This document shows positions 1 to 11,570 of a stretch of 64,000 nt of DNA, piece by piece; position 1 is the first letter of the stretch, and each line of letters opens with the position of its first letter. The stretch spans positions 1,612,001 through 1,676,000 of the forward strand of contig JALPQD010000225.1 in the NCBI GenBank assembly GCA_023101885.1, written 5' to 3'. The stretch comes from Typhlomys cinereus. Taxonomy: Eukaryota > Chordata > Mammalia > Rodentia > Platacanthomyidae. The position numbers and the translations under genes are program-made. The notes beneath the pieces were generated by a model that ran no database searches, was not told where the DNA came from, and worked only from the letters and a program-made list of their open reading frames with translations.

Positions 1-607
1 ACTTGTTAATTTTTGCTAGTTCTGGTTTGCATATAGAATGGAAGGAAAAATATTAGTCGTTGGTGACCATTTTTCCTGGAGGATTATGAAGGCCAGATGT
101 TTGTGAATCTGAAGTAACTTTAAAAAAGTTAAAAAAGAAAAATGCTGCTTAGCATTTCCAAGTCAGAAGAGATACATTTATCTTGAGATTTCAAATAAAA
201 ATGTTCTCTTGAATTCAATTCTAGGTAGTCGTGGTAAACAGAACCTCTCAGTATGATGGGCCATTTGTGACATTCTGGATATGACAAGTCTTCTGTATTC
301 AACAGTATTACAATCCTGTTTTACAGACACTCATACAACTTCTGTCCAGTGCTTTATGATGCTTGAAGTTACCACGTGGTTCTAGTGTACAGGAGCTGCA
401 CTGTTCTGGGGCATCCAGTGTGTGTGGGGAGGGGCATCTCTCTGCTTACTATAGTAGAGAGCTTTGCTTTTCGTATGGGTGCATTTGTGTTTGCACACGT
501 GTATGGTTATGCACATGAATGCATGTGCATGTGGAGTCCCAAAAATGTTATCAGGAATGAGCCTCTGTCACTCTTCTATCTTCATCTTCAGAGCCAAATT
601 CATCATT
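1..607. other. No gene; unique sequence with a weak B4-like SINE trace
   Basis: No coding exon or RNA gene is visible. From about 480 to 590 the text is rich in TG/CA steps and ends in a 'TCTTCATCTT' stretch, resembling the 3' half of B4/RSINE-type SINEs read on the minus strand. The match is by eye and weak. The 77-residue reading frame here shows no domain. Confidence 0.4.
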
Positions 608-620
608 AGAACTAGTCTGG
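608..620. repeat. Left target-site duplication of the 5'-inverted L1
   Basis: AGAACTAGTCTGG here is repeated exactly at 2987-2999, directly after the A-rich end of the L1. A 13-bp direct repeat flanking an A-tailed element is the signature of L1 target-primed reverse transcription. Confidence 0.9.
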
Positions 621-1124
621 CAAATTTCATTAATTAATCACTTTGATGGCTGAGTAGTACTCCATTGTATAAATGTACCACATTTTCCTTATGCATTCAT
701 CAACTGTTGGGCATTTGGGTTGATTCCATGACTTTGTTATTGTAAACAATGCTGCTATGAACATGGTCGTACTTGTGCTATTGAGGTGAATTTTTGCTGT
801 GTGTGGGGTTATTCCTAAAAGTGGAATAGCTAAGCATATGGAATTTCAATGTTTAACTTCTTTAAGAATTGCCAGATGGCTCGCCAGAGTGGTTGTATGA
901 GCCTACATTCCCACCAGCAATATAGGAGAGTTCCCCTCTCTCTACATCCTCTCCAGCATTTGGTGTTGTTTGTATTGTGGACTTTTGCCATCCTGACCAA
1001 GGTGAGATGATATCTCAGGGAGGTTTTGATTTGCATTTCCCTGATGGCTAAGGATGTGGACCATTTTTTAAGATATTTGTTAGACATTTCAATTTCTTCC
1101 TTGGTAAAGTTTCTTTTACGTTCC

Positions 1125-1138
1125 AAGGCCCATTTTTT
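1125..1138. repeat. Left target-site duplication of the nested L1 fragment
   Basis: AAGGCCCATTTTTT occurs here and again at 1681-1694, bracketing the nested L1 tail. The host L1 text continues without loss after the second copy. Confidence 0.85.
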
Positions 1139-1680
1139 TTTAACATTTTTTATTATTATTTCTGCTCATACAAATTTAGTAGGTACACCAGTTCCCTCCC
1201 TCCCTCCTCCTCCCCCCCCCCCTGCTTCCCCTCCCCTTACCCTTCCTTCCCCATCCCCCAGTGCCTCCCCCCCCCCCCGAATCCCCGGGGAATCCTTTAA
1301 TGTGCATACCAGATTCTCCTCTGGGCCCTCCTCTCCGATGACGTACAAGGACCCAGTGGCATTTCCCTGAATACTTTCCTGTATTCCACTTAAGCACAGG
1401 AGCACTACTGTGGCTGTCAATCCCTTGCCTCCAAGGATCTTGGTGCTTTTAGCAAATGCTAGACTTTGTGGGATCAATAGTGTGTGGGACATTGCTCAGG
1501 GCATGCAAAGTCCAATTATGATTGCTTTGGCCCTAACTTGTGTGGAGTATCTTGCATATCATTGCTCCTCCCATCCTTGTGCTCTTGCAATCTTACCGCC
1601 CCCTCTTCTGCAAATTTCCCTGAGCTTCAGGATGGGGAGAGATTAGGCTGGCCTAGTTCTAGGTGGTTGATATAGAGTCT
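1139..1680 (-). mobile_element. Nested L1 3' UTR fragment
   Basis: On the minus strand this is an L1 3' UTR ending in an A-rich tail (read on + as TTTAACATTTTTTATTATTA). It carries the G-rich polypurine tract (read as C-rich, 1193-1280) and the conserved block shared by all L1 tails in the window. The tail type (AATAATAAAAAATGTTAAA on the minus strand) groups it with 13775-14112, 36925-37706 and 39963-40191 rather than with the full-length copy. It is 542 bp, 5'-truncated and flanked by a 14-bp target duplication, so it is younger than the inverted L1 that contains it. Confidence 0.9.
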
Positions 1681-2999
1681 AAGGCCCATTTTTTAATTGG
1701 GCCATTGGTTTCCTTGGTGTTTAGTTTTCTAAGTTCTTTGTGCTCTGTGGATAATAGATCTCTATCAGATATGTGGTTAGTGAAGATTTTCTCCCATTCC
1801 ATGGGTTGCCTTTGTGCTTGAGTTACAATCTCTTCATGTGATGAATTAATGAAATTTGCCGGGAAATGGATGGAAATAGAAAAAATTATATTGAGTGAAG
1901 TATCCCAGACACAGAAAATTAAGCGCGGTATGTACTCCGTAATAGGTGGATCTTAGTACCAAACTCACTTAGTGACACACTCAAAGATAAATCTCTGTAA
2001 TACCTACAGTAATTGCAAAGATTAAGCAGGGCGGGAAAGGGAAGGAGGGCCCCGCCAGAAAAAAGGAGAGAGGGGATCATGCTACAGCAGAGAAAATAGG
2101 CCACCATTCAAGGACCACCAGTAAGTAATAAGACATCTGGTTGGGCTCGCAGACTCTCCTTACTGGTCACTTGTGTCTGATGGGGTATGATCTCACCAGA
2201 AAAGGAAGGCATAGAGTCTGGCAGATAGAAGATAATCATCCTGCAAATGGAAGACTGACTCTCCCTCACAGCAGTCTCCTACTCTTATTCCATCTACCTT
2301 TGAATCTACTCTTATAATAAGACTCTATTTTAACAGCATTGTATCTCTGGTCAGGGAGTGACATCCAATACCAATCAGGATGGAGCCAAGTGCATTGCAG
2401 GAGCAGCAAAACTTAAAAAAAATTAACAAACCATAATTCGGAAAATCAGAGACTCTACATCAACTACCTGGAACCACATCAGCTAATCTCTCCCCATCTT
2501 AAAGCTCAGGGAAATTTGCAGAAGAGGGGGTGGTAAGATTGTAAGAGGCCTAAAGATGGGGAGGTATGCAAGATACTCCATACAAGTTAGGGCTGAAGTA
2601 ATCATAATAGGACTTTGCATGACCTGTGCAATTGCTAACATATCATTGAACCCCCAAAGTCTAGCATGGATCACAGGCACTAGAATTCTTAGAGGCAAGG
2701 GATTAACAGTTATAATAGTGTTCCAATACTAAAGGGGAACACAAAAAAGAGCTCTAGGCAATGCCACTGAGTCTTTATACCTCATTAGAGAGGAGGACCC
2801 AGAGGGAAGTTTGACATGCACATTAAAAGATGCTTCAGGAATGGGGGGGAAGCACTGGGAGAAAGGGAGAGAGGGGGGAAAGGAAAGGGAAAAGGGGGAA
2901 GGGAGTAAAGGGATACAGGGAAGGGTGGAGGGAGGGGAATGGGGATACTTATCAACTTTGTATGAGTGGAAGAAATTAAAAAAAAAAGAACTAGTCTGG

Positions 3000-5900
3000 A
3001 TTTCTCTTTGCCTTCCTACACTTTGTCTTCCAGGGCTGGAATCACAGTACTAGTAGAAGTTTCTTTGTGATGTTAAAAAGGCTGATGAGTCACATACAAA
3101 CATAACCTGAAATACTGGGAAGTTATGCCCTAAAGGTTGTTAACTGTTGCAAAGACTGATGTGAATGATTGCATAAATGCCTCAGTGTTCTTTTTTTTTT
3201 GTGAGACAAGTCTTAGGATACAGTTTACTTCAAGGGTGAGTTCCGGTTTCCCATAAAAGTAACCAACACTTTTACCAACATTTTTTCCTGCCCTTTCTTA
3301 CTTCCTATTCCTTTTTTCAGAGGTCACTTGGCATTTCATGCATCTATGGGAAGTCCTTGATTCCAGCTTTGTGTTCTGGAGTGATTACCCAGCCTCACTT
3401 CCTAGACTTTATTACACAGTGTGGAAGTAGAGGCAGACAGGAAGCAGCAGCCTAAGGCAGTTTACCCAGCACTCTGGAGAGCAGTCCTGGCAGGCACTTT
3501 TGCAATCTTACCACAAGCGTTGTCGTGATAGGCAATGGTCTCGTGATGTTAAAACACGTGACCTGTACAAGAAGGTCTCAAATGTGGGTGCAGCCCTTCA
3601 GATTGGCCTTGTTTGACTCATTCCACACCACTGGGTAAGAACCTTCAGTTACACTGCGCTGTGTGCAGGTGATTACAGAAGGAAGAGCAAATACAGGGGG
3701 GAAGAAACAAGCAAGAAGGAGAAACAGGGTCACGAAATCCTTAGACTTTCCTTTTGTGACTAGTTCCCCCCAGACCAACATCCATCTTCTGGCCACGGGT
3801 TTCGCGAGAGCTGGAGGCGTCTAATGCTTCTGCTCTGCCCCCACATGGCTTGGCAGCGCAACAGCTGCTCAGGAGACACGTGTGGACCCAGTGGACAGCC
3901 GATCTGACTGGATGACGCCTCAGGAAAGTGATGTGCCAATGGCAGAAACGGCCAACCTGGGATCTGTCATCTGACTTAGTGCACCGGTTTGGCAACCGAA
4001 GCCTTTTCTGCTGGTTATATCACCAATACCCAAAGAAAAGCTTTCCATTGATCTCCGAGTTTTTGGTGTTTTGTTTAGCAAAACTTTGAGCTGTGAGGTC
4101 ACACAGAAATAGTGTGATCTCAGAACACCTAAGATGGGGGCCCTTTTGAAGGTTATTCTTCCATTCTAAACCTAAAGTACTAAATTTTCCAAAGGGACCA
4201 AATGACACTTTCCTCCCCATGTTGTTAGGCTTCTTGCATTAGGTATCAGTGGAGCTCCTGGTAGTAGGTGCTGTCATACTATTGTCTTCCATTACTGTGC
4301 TGTTGTGAAGCACATTTCCTGAAAGTCCCCCTAGGATGACAGAAATATGACTAAGAGAAGAAGGCTGGATTATTACAGCTGTTAAATATATAGGGGATAT
4401 TTAATTACAGCTGTTAAATATTCAGGGTTGTTTATTTTTGTGGAATGTCCAGACATTATAGATGCTACTTGAAAATGGACATGCATGCCAGTAATTTATT
4501 TTTCAGGAAGACAAGAATTTTTTTGAACTGTGTTCAAACTCATATTTCTTCCTTCCGCTGTTTGCCTTCACAGCTATTCTGCTTCCTTTTGTCTGTAGGC
4601 TCTGAGCCTGGCTGTGAGTTGATGGTTCTTGGCAAGAGCTCTATGGGCTGTGTGTGTTCTTCCACTGACCTTTCCTGCCAGTTTCTCTGCTCTCCAGCCC
4701 CCTACATTAGAAGGAGCCAAGCATTCATTTGTCCATCAAGCATTTTATTTTTGTAGCTACCGAATCTTCCAGTTCAGTGGATACATTCCAGACCAGAGGC
4801 TGGTTAAATTACTTTTCAACAAACGCTGCCCTCCAAACTCTCCTTCCTGGGTGCAAACCAAGACTACATGATGGGAACAGGAGTGACTGGCAACATAACT
4901 TTGAGATGAAGAGTGAGTCTGACTTAACTGACTTATGTACTTATATTTGTGAAGACCCTTCACTGTTGGAAAGAATTCTTCTCATTTCAAATTAAACTGT
5001 CTAAAATGAAATAAAAATTTTGCCTGAGAACTTGTTTCTATGTCAGCTTGCAAAAATAGCTGCTGCTTTTGTGTCTTTTCAATGAGAGACTTTGAAGCAT
5101 TTCCTGTAAGAAGGTGAGGACTGTTTCTTCAAACCTAGATTTTGACTGGGCTTGGGGCTTCTTGACAAGAGGACTATAGTAAGAAGACACAGTGTGAGTT
5201 CCAGACACCTGTGAGTTTCGACTTTCTCATGTATATGAGTCTAATTGGGCAACTGGATTGTGGCTGAGACCTTACCTGGCCCGCTCTTCTGCCGCTTTGG
5301 CTGCAGGCCCTCTATGTAACTCCTAGTTCGGTGTCTTAATAAAAGATCGTTTAACACCACTAAATTGCAATATCGTTTGTTACACAGTAAGAGCTAGCTG
5401 AATGTGGATTTTACAAGCTCAGCAATGTATGTTACATTTAGTAGTGTTTAGATTCCACAAAGACAACAGCCAGCATGGGTGAGAATGGAGAGAAGAGCAT
5501 TTTGAAAAGAGAAGGCAACTTCCCTGCATGGAAAAATGTTGTTTTAATGTTGCCTTTGTTTGACTCACTGACAGACTTTATGGTGGCTTTAAAGCTTGCA
5601 TCATGCCATTGTGAGATCACCTTCTGTTCCAGCTCTGGGCTCTCTTCCAGCCCCAGCCTGCTTTCCCAGGGCTTCTGTGTACCCCGTGGTGCTGTGACAG
5701 CTGGGTGCATGGCTGGGTGCTCATAAACTGAAGGCTGAGTTAGTCTTTGGTTCTGCTCTTGGAATGACCCAGAGTGCATGAAGAGTTACTGCAAGCATCC
5801 TAAAATACACCTTCTCTGTTACATTTACATGTATGGATTCAAGAAATTATTCTTCAAAATATCATCTTTTATCCTCAAACAACTAAAAAGTATAAATAGA

Positions 5901-7301
5901 AAATGAATTTGCTTGACTTAGCTCCTGCTGACCACATTTAATCGTGTATTCATTGACACAAAGGTTTATAACACTGAGTCTGAAAAAACTTAAACAAATT
6001 TGTAGCATAACTTCCTGAAATTTAATTTTTCATCCAACAAACAGTTTTCTCTCTATTGAAAGTGAATGCTGAGTCTAATACTACCTCATGTAGCTTCTTC
6101 CTACATGAGGAAGAACATTCAAATTTTCTTTAAAAGAGGAAACTCCCCTTCAGCCCTGTATAGGACTTGTTCAGATTGACAGAGTTGTGGAGAGTTCATA
6201 TATACAATAGCCCTATTGTGTCCAGAAGACCCTGCTTCTATGTACAAAAGTGTCAAGCGATAAAAAATAAAAAAGAGGAAATTTTCCAACATGAGCCAAA
6301 CTCAAAATACATAGAGCAGAATTTGACAAACCCTGAAAGCCTTCTCCAGCAAGTTGAAGACAATTCCATGTTTATATTTCCACTTAAGGAAATTTTAGTC
6401 TGGATTAAATTAGTATCTTTTTGATGGCTAGCTTTCTCATGTTTCAAGTAAGACTGTGAAATAATTCTTACTTTAAGAAGACGTTTGAAATTCAAGAGAT
6501 ATAAAAGCTAGACAGAGGAAAAATGCCACTTAGAACAGTGTGCCTCTGGGAAGGGAAATGTTCACTTGGTTTTCCACCCGATCAACAGAGCCTGGCTGGC
6601 TTGGTACTTCAGGGAGATCCTTGCTGCTTGGTTAAGATGCAAATCAATATGGAAACACATCCTAGCTTTGAAGGACCAAAGAGAAAATTAGTCATGACAT
6701 TAGTTAATCACGCCCAGTGTGTATATATAGAAGCCCATGTTGAAGGTACTTTCCAGATAAAGGCCTGTGAGATCATTATGTGTTCAAAAGTCTGATATGC
6801 AGACTGTGTAAAGCCCAGGGCTTCCTCTCCCCTTTATCTCCTTGCTGAATGTCACCTCAGTTGTTTTTGCTATTAGGGTATGCTATGATACACTGATAAT
6901 CCACAGGAGCAGGTTTACCTTTTGGATATGGTAATGTGCATGGAAGATGACAATATCTGATGTTTCCAGATTCTAAGAAAGTCAATTTCAGAATGAAACT
7001 AACTTCAAATAACCTTAAGAGTAATTTTACAGGGAGTGACTGCTATCATTGGAATCTTGAATACCTCTCTAGAGTACTGCTTCTGGGAAGCAGTAGAGAC
7101 TGTATGAAGTAGAGTTTTTGAGGTGTCCTTTCATCTTCAAGGTGTGGCCTCAAAGGGGGGTTATGGGATGCAATTCCTTTGCTCTGTCTCCGTTTGGTCA
7201 CAAGGTTAGTGTTTTCCCTCAATCACCTGAACATCCCACAATTGACTGCCTCATTACATGCCCATAGCAAAGCATACACATCTGATTTTTTTGAGGTAGA
7301 G
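3000..7301. other. About 4.3 kb with no recognisable gene or young repeat
   Basis: Unique AT-rich text without a coding pattern: the reading frames are short, overlap on both strands and show no domain. Around 5285-5350 a polyadenylation-type AATAAA follows a moderately GC-rich stretch, which could be an eroded LTR, but nothing pairs with it. A T-run at 3191-3200 and mild TG richness are the only low-complexity pieces. Distant, very old repeats cannot be excluded by eye. Confidence 0.6.
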
Positions 7302-7623
7302 ACATGATCAACATATATTTAACATAGATAGGATATGATAACAGATCAGAAAAATGATTCTACCCAAGACTAGCTTTGTAAATCAGTGAGTTCATTGGGG
7401 GTTACTTACAGGTATAAGGATAAGGGTTACTTATAGGGGCAGGGATGACTCAAGGGAACTTACATGATCAAACATATATTTAACATAGATAAGATACTGA
7501 TAACAGATCAGAAAAATGATTCTACCCAAGACTAGCTTTGTAAATCAGTGAGTTTATTGGAGGTTACTTACAGGTATAAGGATAAGGGTTACTTATAGGG
7601 GCAGGGATGACTTAAGGGAACTT
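7302..7623. repeat. Two-copy tandem duplication, unit about 160 bp
   Basis: Unit 1 (7302-7461) and unit 2 (7462-7623) both begin ACATGATCA and end GGGAACTTAC. By eye they differ at about six positions, including two single-base insertions. The duplication covers the right-hand start of the LTR-like unit that continues to about 7885, so the block (GTTACTTACAGGTATAAGG) appears twice. High identity implies a fairly recent local duplication. Confidence 0.9.
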
Positions 7624-7885
7624 ACATCACCAAAAAGCCCACTCAAACATGGGTACATTCATGGAAGCTGCAGCCCTAGAGATCTCTGCACAACCTGCTA
7701 TCAGCGTCGCTCCTCAGAGTTCCCTGATTGCTCCTCTGGCCAGAGTGACTGCTCCCCAACCTTAGTAGTTGTTTACTATTTTCTTCACTTTGGGTACAGT
7801 ACCCTCTGACTCTTGTTAATTTCAGGAACTTTTTGAGACTGAAGAAGTCTTCTTCCAAGATGAAATGTTTCAATTTGTTACTAAA
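7535..7885 (-). repeat. LTR-like repeat, copy 1
   Basis: This stretch aligns by eye with 8524-8850: both start at a TTTATTGG motif, pass through a 'TTACTTACAGG' / 'TTATTTACAGG' block, then GGAAGCTGCA/GGAAGGTGCA and CCTGGAGCTCC-type text, and end at a CAATTTG block. On the minus strand the order is TATA-like region, then AATAAA, as in a retroviral LTR. The family name cannot be assigned by eye. Confidence 0.45.
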
Positions 7886-8040
7886 CAGAGACAGAGCATT
7901 ACTCCATTAGGTTAGACTGGGGACAAAGTCAAAAGGGCATTATGTTATATCCAGAGTAAAAAATGTCATAAAATGTTTACAAAAGTGTCATTTACCAAAC
8001 TAGGGGTTTTTTTAAAGAAAAATATGGAGTGAATTTATTT

Positions 8041-8519
8041 TGTTAACTATCTTTTTTTCCCTCTTCCTTCTTCCTCCTCTCCCTGGAACCCCCCACTTCC
8101 TTCCCCCCGTTCCCCTTTCTTTCCCCCTTCCCTCCCCTTCTCCCAGTGGGGTCCCCCATTCCTGGAGCATCTTTAGTGTGCATGTCAAAGTTCCTTCTGG
8201 GTCCTCCTCTCTGATGAGGTGTAAGGCCTCCGTAGCATTGCCTAGAGCTCTTGTTTTGTGTTCCCCTTTAGTATAGGAACACTATTGTGGCTGTTAATCC
8301 CTTACCTCTAAGGATCCTAGTGCCTGTGATCCATGCTAGACTTTGGGGGATCAATAATATATTGGTCATTGCGGAGGTCATGCAAAGTCTTATTTTGATT
8401 ACTTAGGCCCTAACTTGTGTGGAGTATCTTGCATATCATTGCTCCTCCCCATCTTTAGGCTCTTACATTCTTACCTCCCCCTCTTTTGCAAATTTCCCTG
8501 AGCTTTAAGATGCGGAGGG
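8041..8519 (-). mobile_element. L1 3' UTR fragment
   Basis: Minus-strand L1 tail: C-rich block (8060-8150, the polypurine tract of the L1 3' UTR), then the conserved TCCTCCTCTCTGATGAGG and CTAACTTGTGTGGAGTATCT blocks seen in every other L1 tail here. It belongs to the same tail group as the full-length copy. It separates 8030-8040 from 8520 onward, where similar GAATTTATT / GGATTTTATT text could be a decayed target duplication. Confidence 0.8.
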
Positions 8520-8855
8520 ATTTTATTGGAATTATTTACAGGGGTATGGGCGAGAGGTTACCTACAGGAACGTGGATAAATCCAAAGAAACTACTACCAA
8601 AAAAGCTCATCACAGCTGGAGTGACTCATGGAAGGTGCATCCCTGGAGCTCCCTGGACAAGTTGGAGGCAGCTCAGTTGTCAGAGAATCTTCTCTCCCCA
8701 GCAGTGATTACTGCTTATATAATCTTGGGAAGGAGCCTTGTGAATCCTGTTAAGTTTCAGAAACTTCCCGAGACTAAGGAGTTGTTTACTTCCTAAGCCT
8801 TGGCTCAAGATAGAATTTTTCAATTTGGGGAAAATTGCTACACAATACTGATCAG
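8520..8855 (-). repeat. Solo-LTR-like repeat, copy 2
   Basis: Related to 7535-7885. On the minus strand a TATATAAG box (about 8713-8721) is followed some 190 bp later by AATAAAAT (8521-8528), the spacing expected for promoter and polyadenylation signal in an LTR. No internal retroviral coding sequence adjoins it. Which ERV family it belongs to is not decided. Confidence 0.5.
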
Positions 8856-8949
8856 TCCTGGGATAGAACTATTAAAATTGAGCCAGAACAAATCTTTTCT
8901 ATTATGTATTGACTATCACATTTTGCTATAGTGACAGAAAGTTATGACA

Positions 8950-9285
8950 ATGGGTATTGGTTGCAGTTACTCTCTGTTGCTGCATGACAAAACTAGAGGG
9001 AGAAAAAGGATTTATTTGGCTTACTGATGCAGCAGGGAGATACAATCAAATCATGGCAGAAAATACATGGCCGGTGGCAGAAAGAGCTTAGGTCATGTCG
9101 ATCAGTGAGGCAGAGAGAGCATGTAGCAGACTGTAAGAGCAGACTACTAGCCAACCTTCAGGCCCCCTCCTTGTGACGTACCTTCTAAAGGTGTCACAAT
9201 CTTCTCAAATTTTAGCTACAGTTAAGAATGCAAATGCATGAGCCTGGGGAGACAATTTACATTCGGATCACGACAATATCTTTTA
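8950..9285 (-). repeat. MaLR-like LTR
   Basis: Read on the minus strand it runs from a 'GTCTCCCCAGGCTCATGC' block, through TGCCATGATTTGATTGTA, to CCAAATAAATCC and a 'TTGTCATGCAGCAACAGAG' end. This order is that of mammalian-apparent LTR retrotransposon (MaLR, ERVL class) LTRs such as MT/ORR1/MST. Two related copies lie at about 10846-11220 and 17320-17675. Confidence 0.6.
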
Positions 9286-9289
9286 GTTC

Positions 9290-10437
9290 TGCACTGTACA
9301 GAAAACAACTGCTACAGTTTCCAATTATGCCAGGAATCCAACTCACAAGCCACAGCTCTGTTTTATTTTAATGTTTCTCTTAAAAATCAGCCTTGAAAGA
9401 ATTAGTTCTTATTTTGTTCTTTCCAGGAAAGTTTCAGAGTCAGCAAAGTCTGGATATGTATTTCTTTTCCTAGGGAGAAAGGACAAATTTTTCATCAGCT
9501 TCCCACAGGAGTCTGAAGAGTTCCCACAGGCCATATTCCTTGGCTTCCTTGCTAGTGGGGACGGCTCAGAGGAGCTCACAGTCTTATGGATATTGAGATC
9601 CAGTGAGATCCAATAAACTGTGCTCAGAAAGCTGGAGAAAAAAATTAATCTTTATTCACTTGTAGTCCCAGGTAAGGTACTACTGGAAAGAACTGGGGGC
9701 CAACCTTCTAACCAACCTTCTAATTGTTTTCATCTTTTATAGTGTCCAGGACATGGGCTGAGTTAAAACTAACATTTGCATATTGCTCTGGGTAGATGGG
9801 GACATTGGATAGAAAGAACAGTGAATGGGTTGGGATGGGAGGGGAATGGGTGTAGCAGGAAATAAAGCACAAATTCATTTGTATATGGAAACTTCAAAAA
9901 TTAAAAGGAAAAGAATTCAAAGTGTGAATTTCCCATAAAACTCTAACTTATCCTACTGTCCAGAGCTCTTTGACAATTCATCAAGGGTTGTAACACTAAA
10001 CTGTTAGACCAATAAAAAATTCCCTGAATAATACCTGATTGAGCTCAATAGGAGATTTCCTGGTCAATCTCTGAATAAATCTTCTGCTTTTGAAAGTATC
10101 GTTTGTTCTATAGGACGATTTCTGAAAAAAGGAAGTTGTAGTTTTCCCCCAGTTGTATTTAAAGTGATACTGCTCCATACAGGAGTAAAAATCACAAGAT
10201 CAGAACATAGAAGAAGCCTCCTGTTCAAGAAAAACTAATTGGTTTTAGTTACAAAATAGCTTTCGAAAATCCCCATCTACCTAGAGCAATTGTAAAAATC
10301 ATTTAAGAAGAACTTTATGTGTCTTTATATGAAAAATCTCATTAAAATTAGAATATTCATGAAAGGATATGGAGATTAGTTCTCCATTGTAGGTAAGCCT
10401 GAGATGGGCACAAGATCAACAGGGTTGATATGTACAG
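9290..10437. other. No gene recognised; possible old L1-like tail near 9790-9905
   Basis: No coding pattern. A G-rich purine stretch (GATGGGAGGGGAATGGG, about 9833-9849) followed by an A-rich end (9895-9910) resembles an eroded L1 3' end on the plus strand, but diagnostic blocks are missing. The rest appears unique. Confidence 0.4.
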
Positions 10438-10765
10438 ACTAATGTGATGTAGAGGACCCAAAACTCCAATCAGGTTTACAGAAACTCAAAGTAACCAATG
10501 AGAAAAAGCCATTTTTCCTGGGCTTACCTAAATGTATAGATATACCTGACCCTGGCAGCCATCTTTGGCACTTGCTCCTCATGGCACTCCACGTTTGGAG
10601 TCTGTGAGTTCTTTTCTCGTTCCTTGCTCCTGATGGATTCCATACCTGAGTCCATGAGTTCTCTAGGGTTCCCTGACCCCTCATGGTACTCCATATCTGG
10701 AGTCTCTGAGTTCTGTTCTTTCTCTCCTCTAATAAACCCTGCCTTAATTTTGAAAAAAACAAAAC
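10438..10765 (+). repeat. LTR-like repeat with three internal tandem units
   Basis: Plus-strand text shows CCAAT-type boxes (10469 and 10495), a TATA-like TGTATAGATATAC (about 10533-10546) and AATAAA at 10733. Between them, 10571-10732 holds three imperfect ~52-bp repeats, each with a (C)TCATGG/TGATGG start, CTCCA(T/C) and a GAGT(C)...GAGTTCT core. This looks like a solo LTR with a minisatellite in R/U5, followed by an A-rich stretch. Family unknown. Confidence 0.45.
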
Positions 10766-10845
10766 AAAAATAAGAAGAAAAATTAGAACATAGGACTGGG
10801 AGATGAATCAGATAGTTTAGTGTCTGTCTTATATCTTTTTTAGTC

Positions 10846-11220
10846 ACTTATCTCATTACTATGACAAAGTATCTGGCAAGAGGCACACTTAAGGGAGAAA
10901 GGGTTTAACTGGCTCACAATTCCAGGTTATGGTCCATCGCTGAAAAGAAAACCACAGTGCCAGAGCTTGAGGAAGTGAGATGTTGGAAACTCTCTGGAAT
11001 AACTCCTCATGTGGAAGAGAGGAGCTTTACTCACCGGTGGTCTGGAGTCGAGATCACACTGCAAGGATTGCAGCCCTGAGTTGAGCTTGTACTTTCATTT
11101 TATACTGCAGCAGGGCAGAGATGGAGCAAGTAAAGTTGCAGAAGTAGGTATAATGGTTACTAAGCAACAGCAAGGCAGGCCAACTGCAGGCAAACCCGAC
11201 CTTGGTTCTTTTTAGAGAGC
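10846..11220 (-). repeat. MaLR-like LTR fragment
   Basis: The left part (CATTACTATGACAAAGTATCT, then GGGAGAAAGGGTTTAACTGGC and a GGTCCATC block) is the reverse complement of the 3' end of MaLR-type LTRs and parallels 8950-9285. The right part is less clear, so the boundary is approximate. Confidence 0.45.
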
Positions 11221-11570
11221 AGCCATGGCCAGTGCCAGATCTGCATAGGTGCAGGCCACAAGGGCAGGGTGGTGTCTCAGGAGCTCAGTAATTTTTTACC
11301 TTAACTCATGCTTAACAGTGACTTAACAGTCTAGAATTTTCTGTCTCATTGTTGTATCACATTCACAGTCAGGGAACAGAGGGGATGGGCGTTTGCTTGC
11401 TTTTCAGGGTTAGTTTGCTTTCATCATTTTATGAGATCTAGGACCCAAAGTCATGCAATGGTGTTGCCTACTTTTAGACTGGATTATCTCACATCAATCG
11501 TGTAATCAAGAAATCCCCTGATGTCACGCCTAGAAGTCAAGCTTAATGAGTTCAACTGCTAGAGCACACA
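11221..11570. other. No feature recognised
   Basis: About 350 bp between two LTR-like repeats with no coding pattern and no repeat I can name. It may be an eroded continuation of the preceding LTR. Confidence 0.4.

Larger units (their letters stand above)
621..2986 (+). mobile_element. 5'-inverted, 5'-truncated L1 (twin-priming product)
   Basis: The element has two arms in opposite orientation. 1841-2986 reads forward and matches the end of ORF2 plus the whole 3' UTR of the full-length L1 at 43339-50080, ending in an A-run. 621-1840 reads backward and matches ORF2 sequence lying just upstream of that point (roughly 48300-48960 of the full-length copy). The two arms abut in L1 coordinates and share about 20 bp (621-640 is the reverse complement of 1841-1860). 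The whole unit is flanked by one 13-bp target duplication, so it entered as one event. A later L1 fragment at 1139-1680 sits inside the inverted arm. No reading frame is intact. Confidence 0.9.

Noticed and set aside
7302..7623. CRISPR-like or satellite array
   Set aside because: Only two units, no spacers, eukaryotic context.
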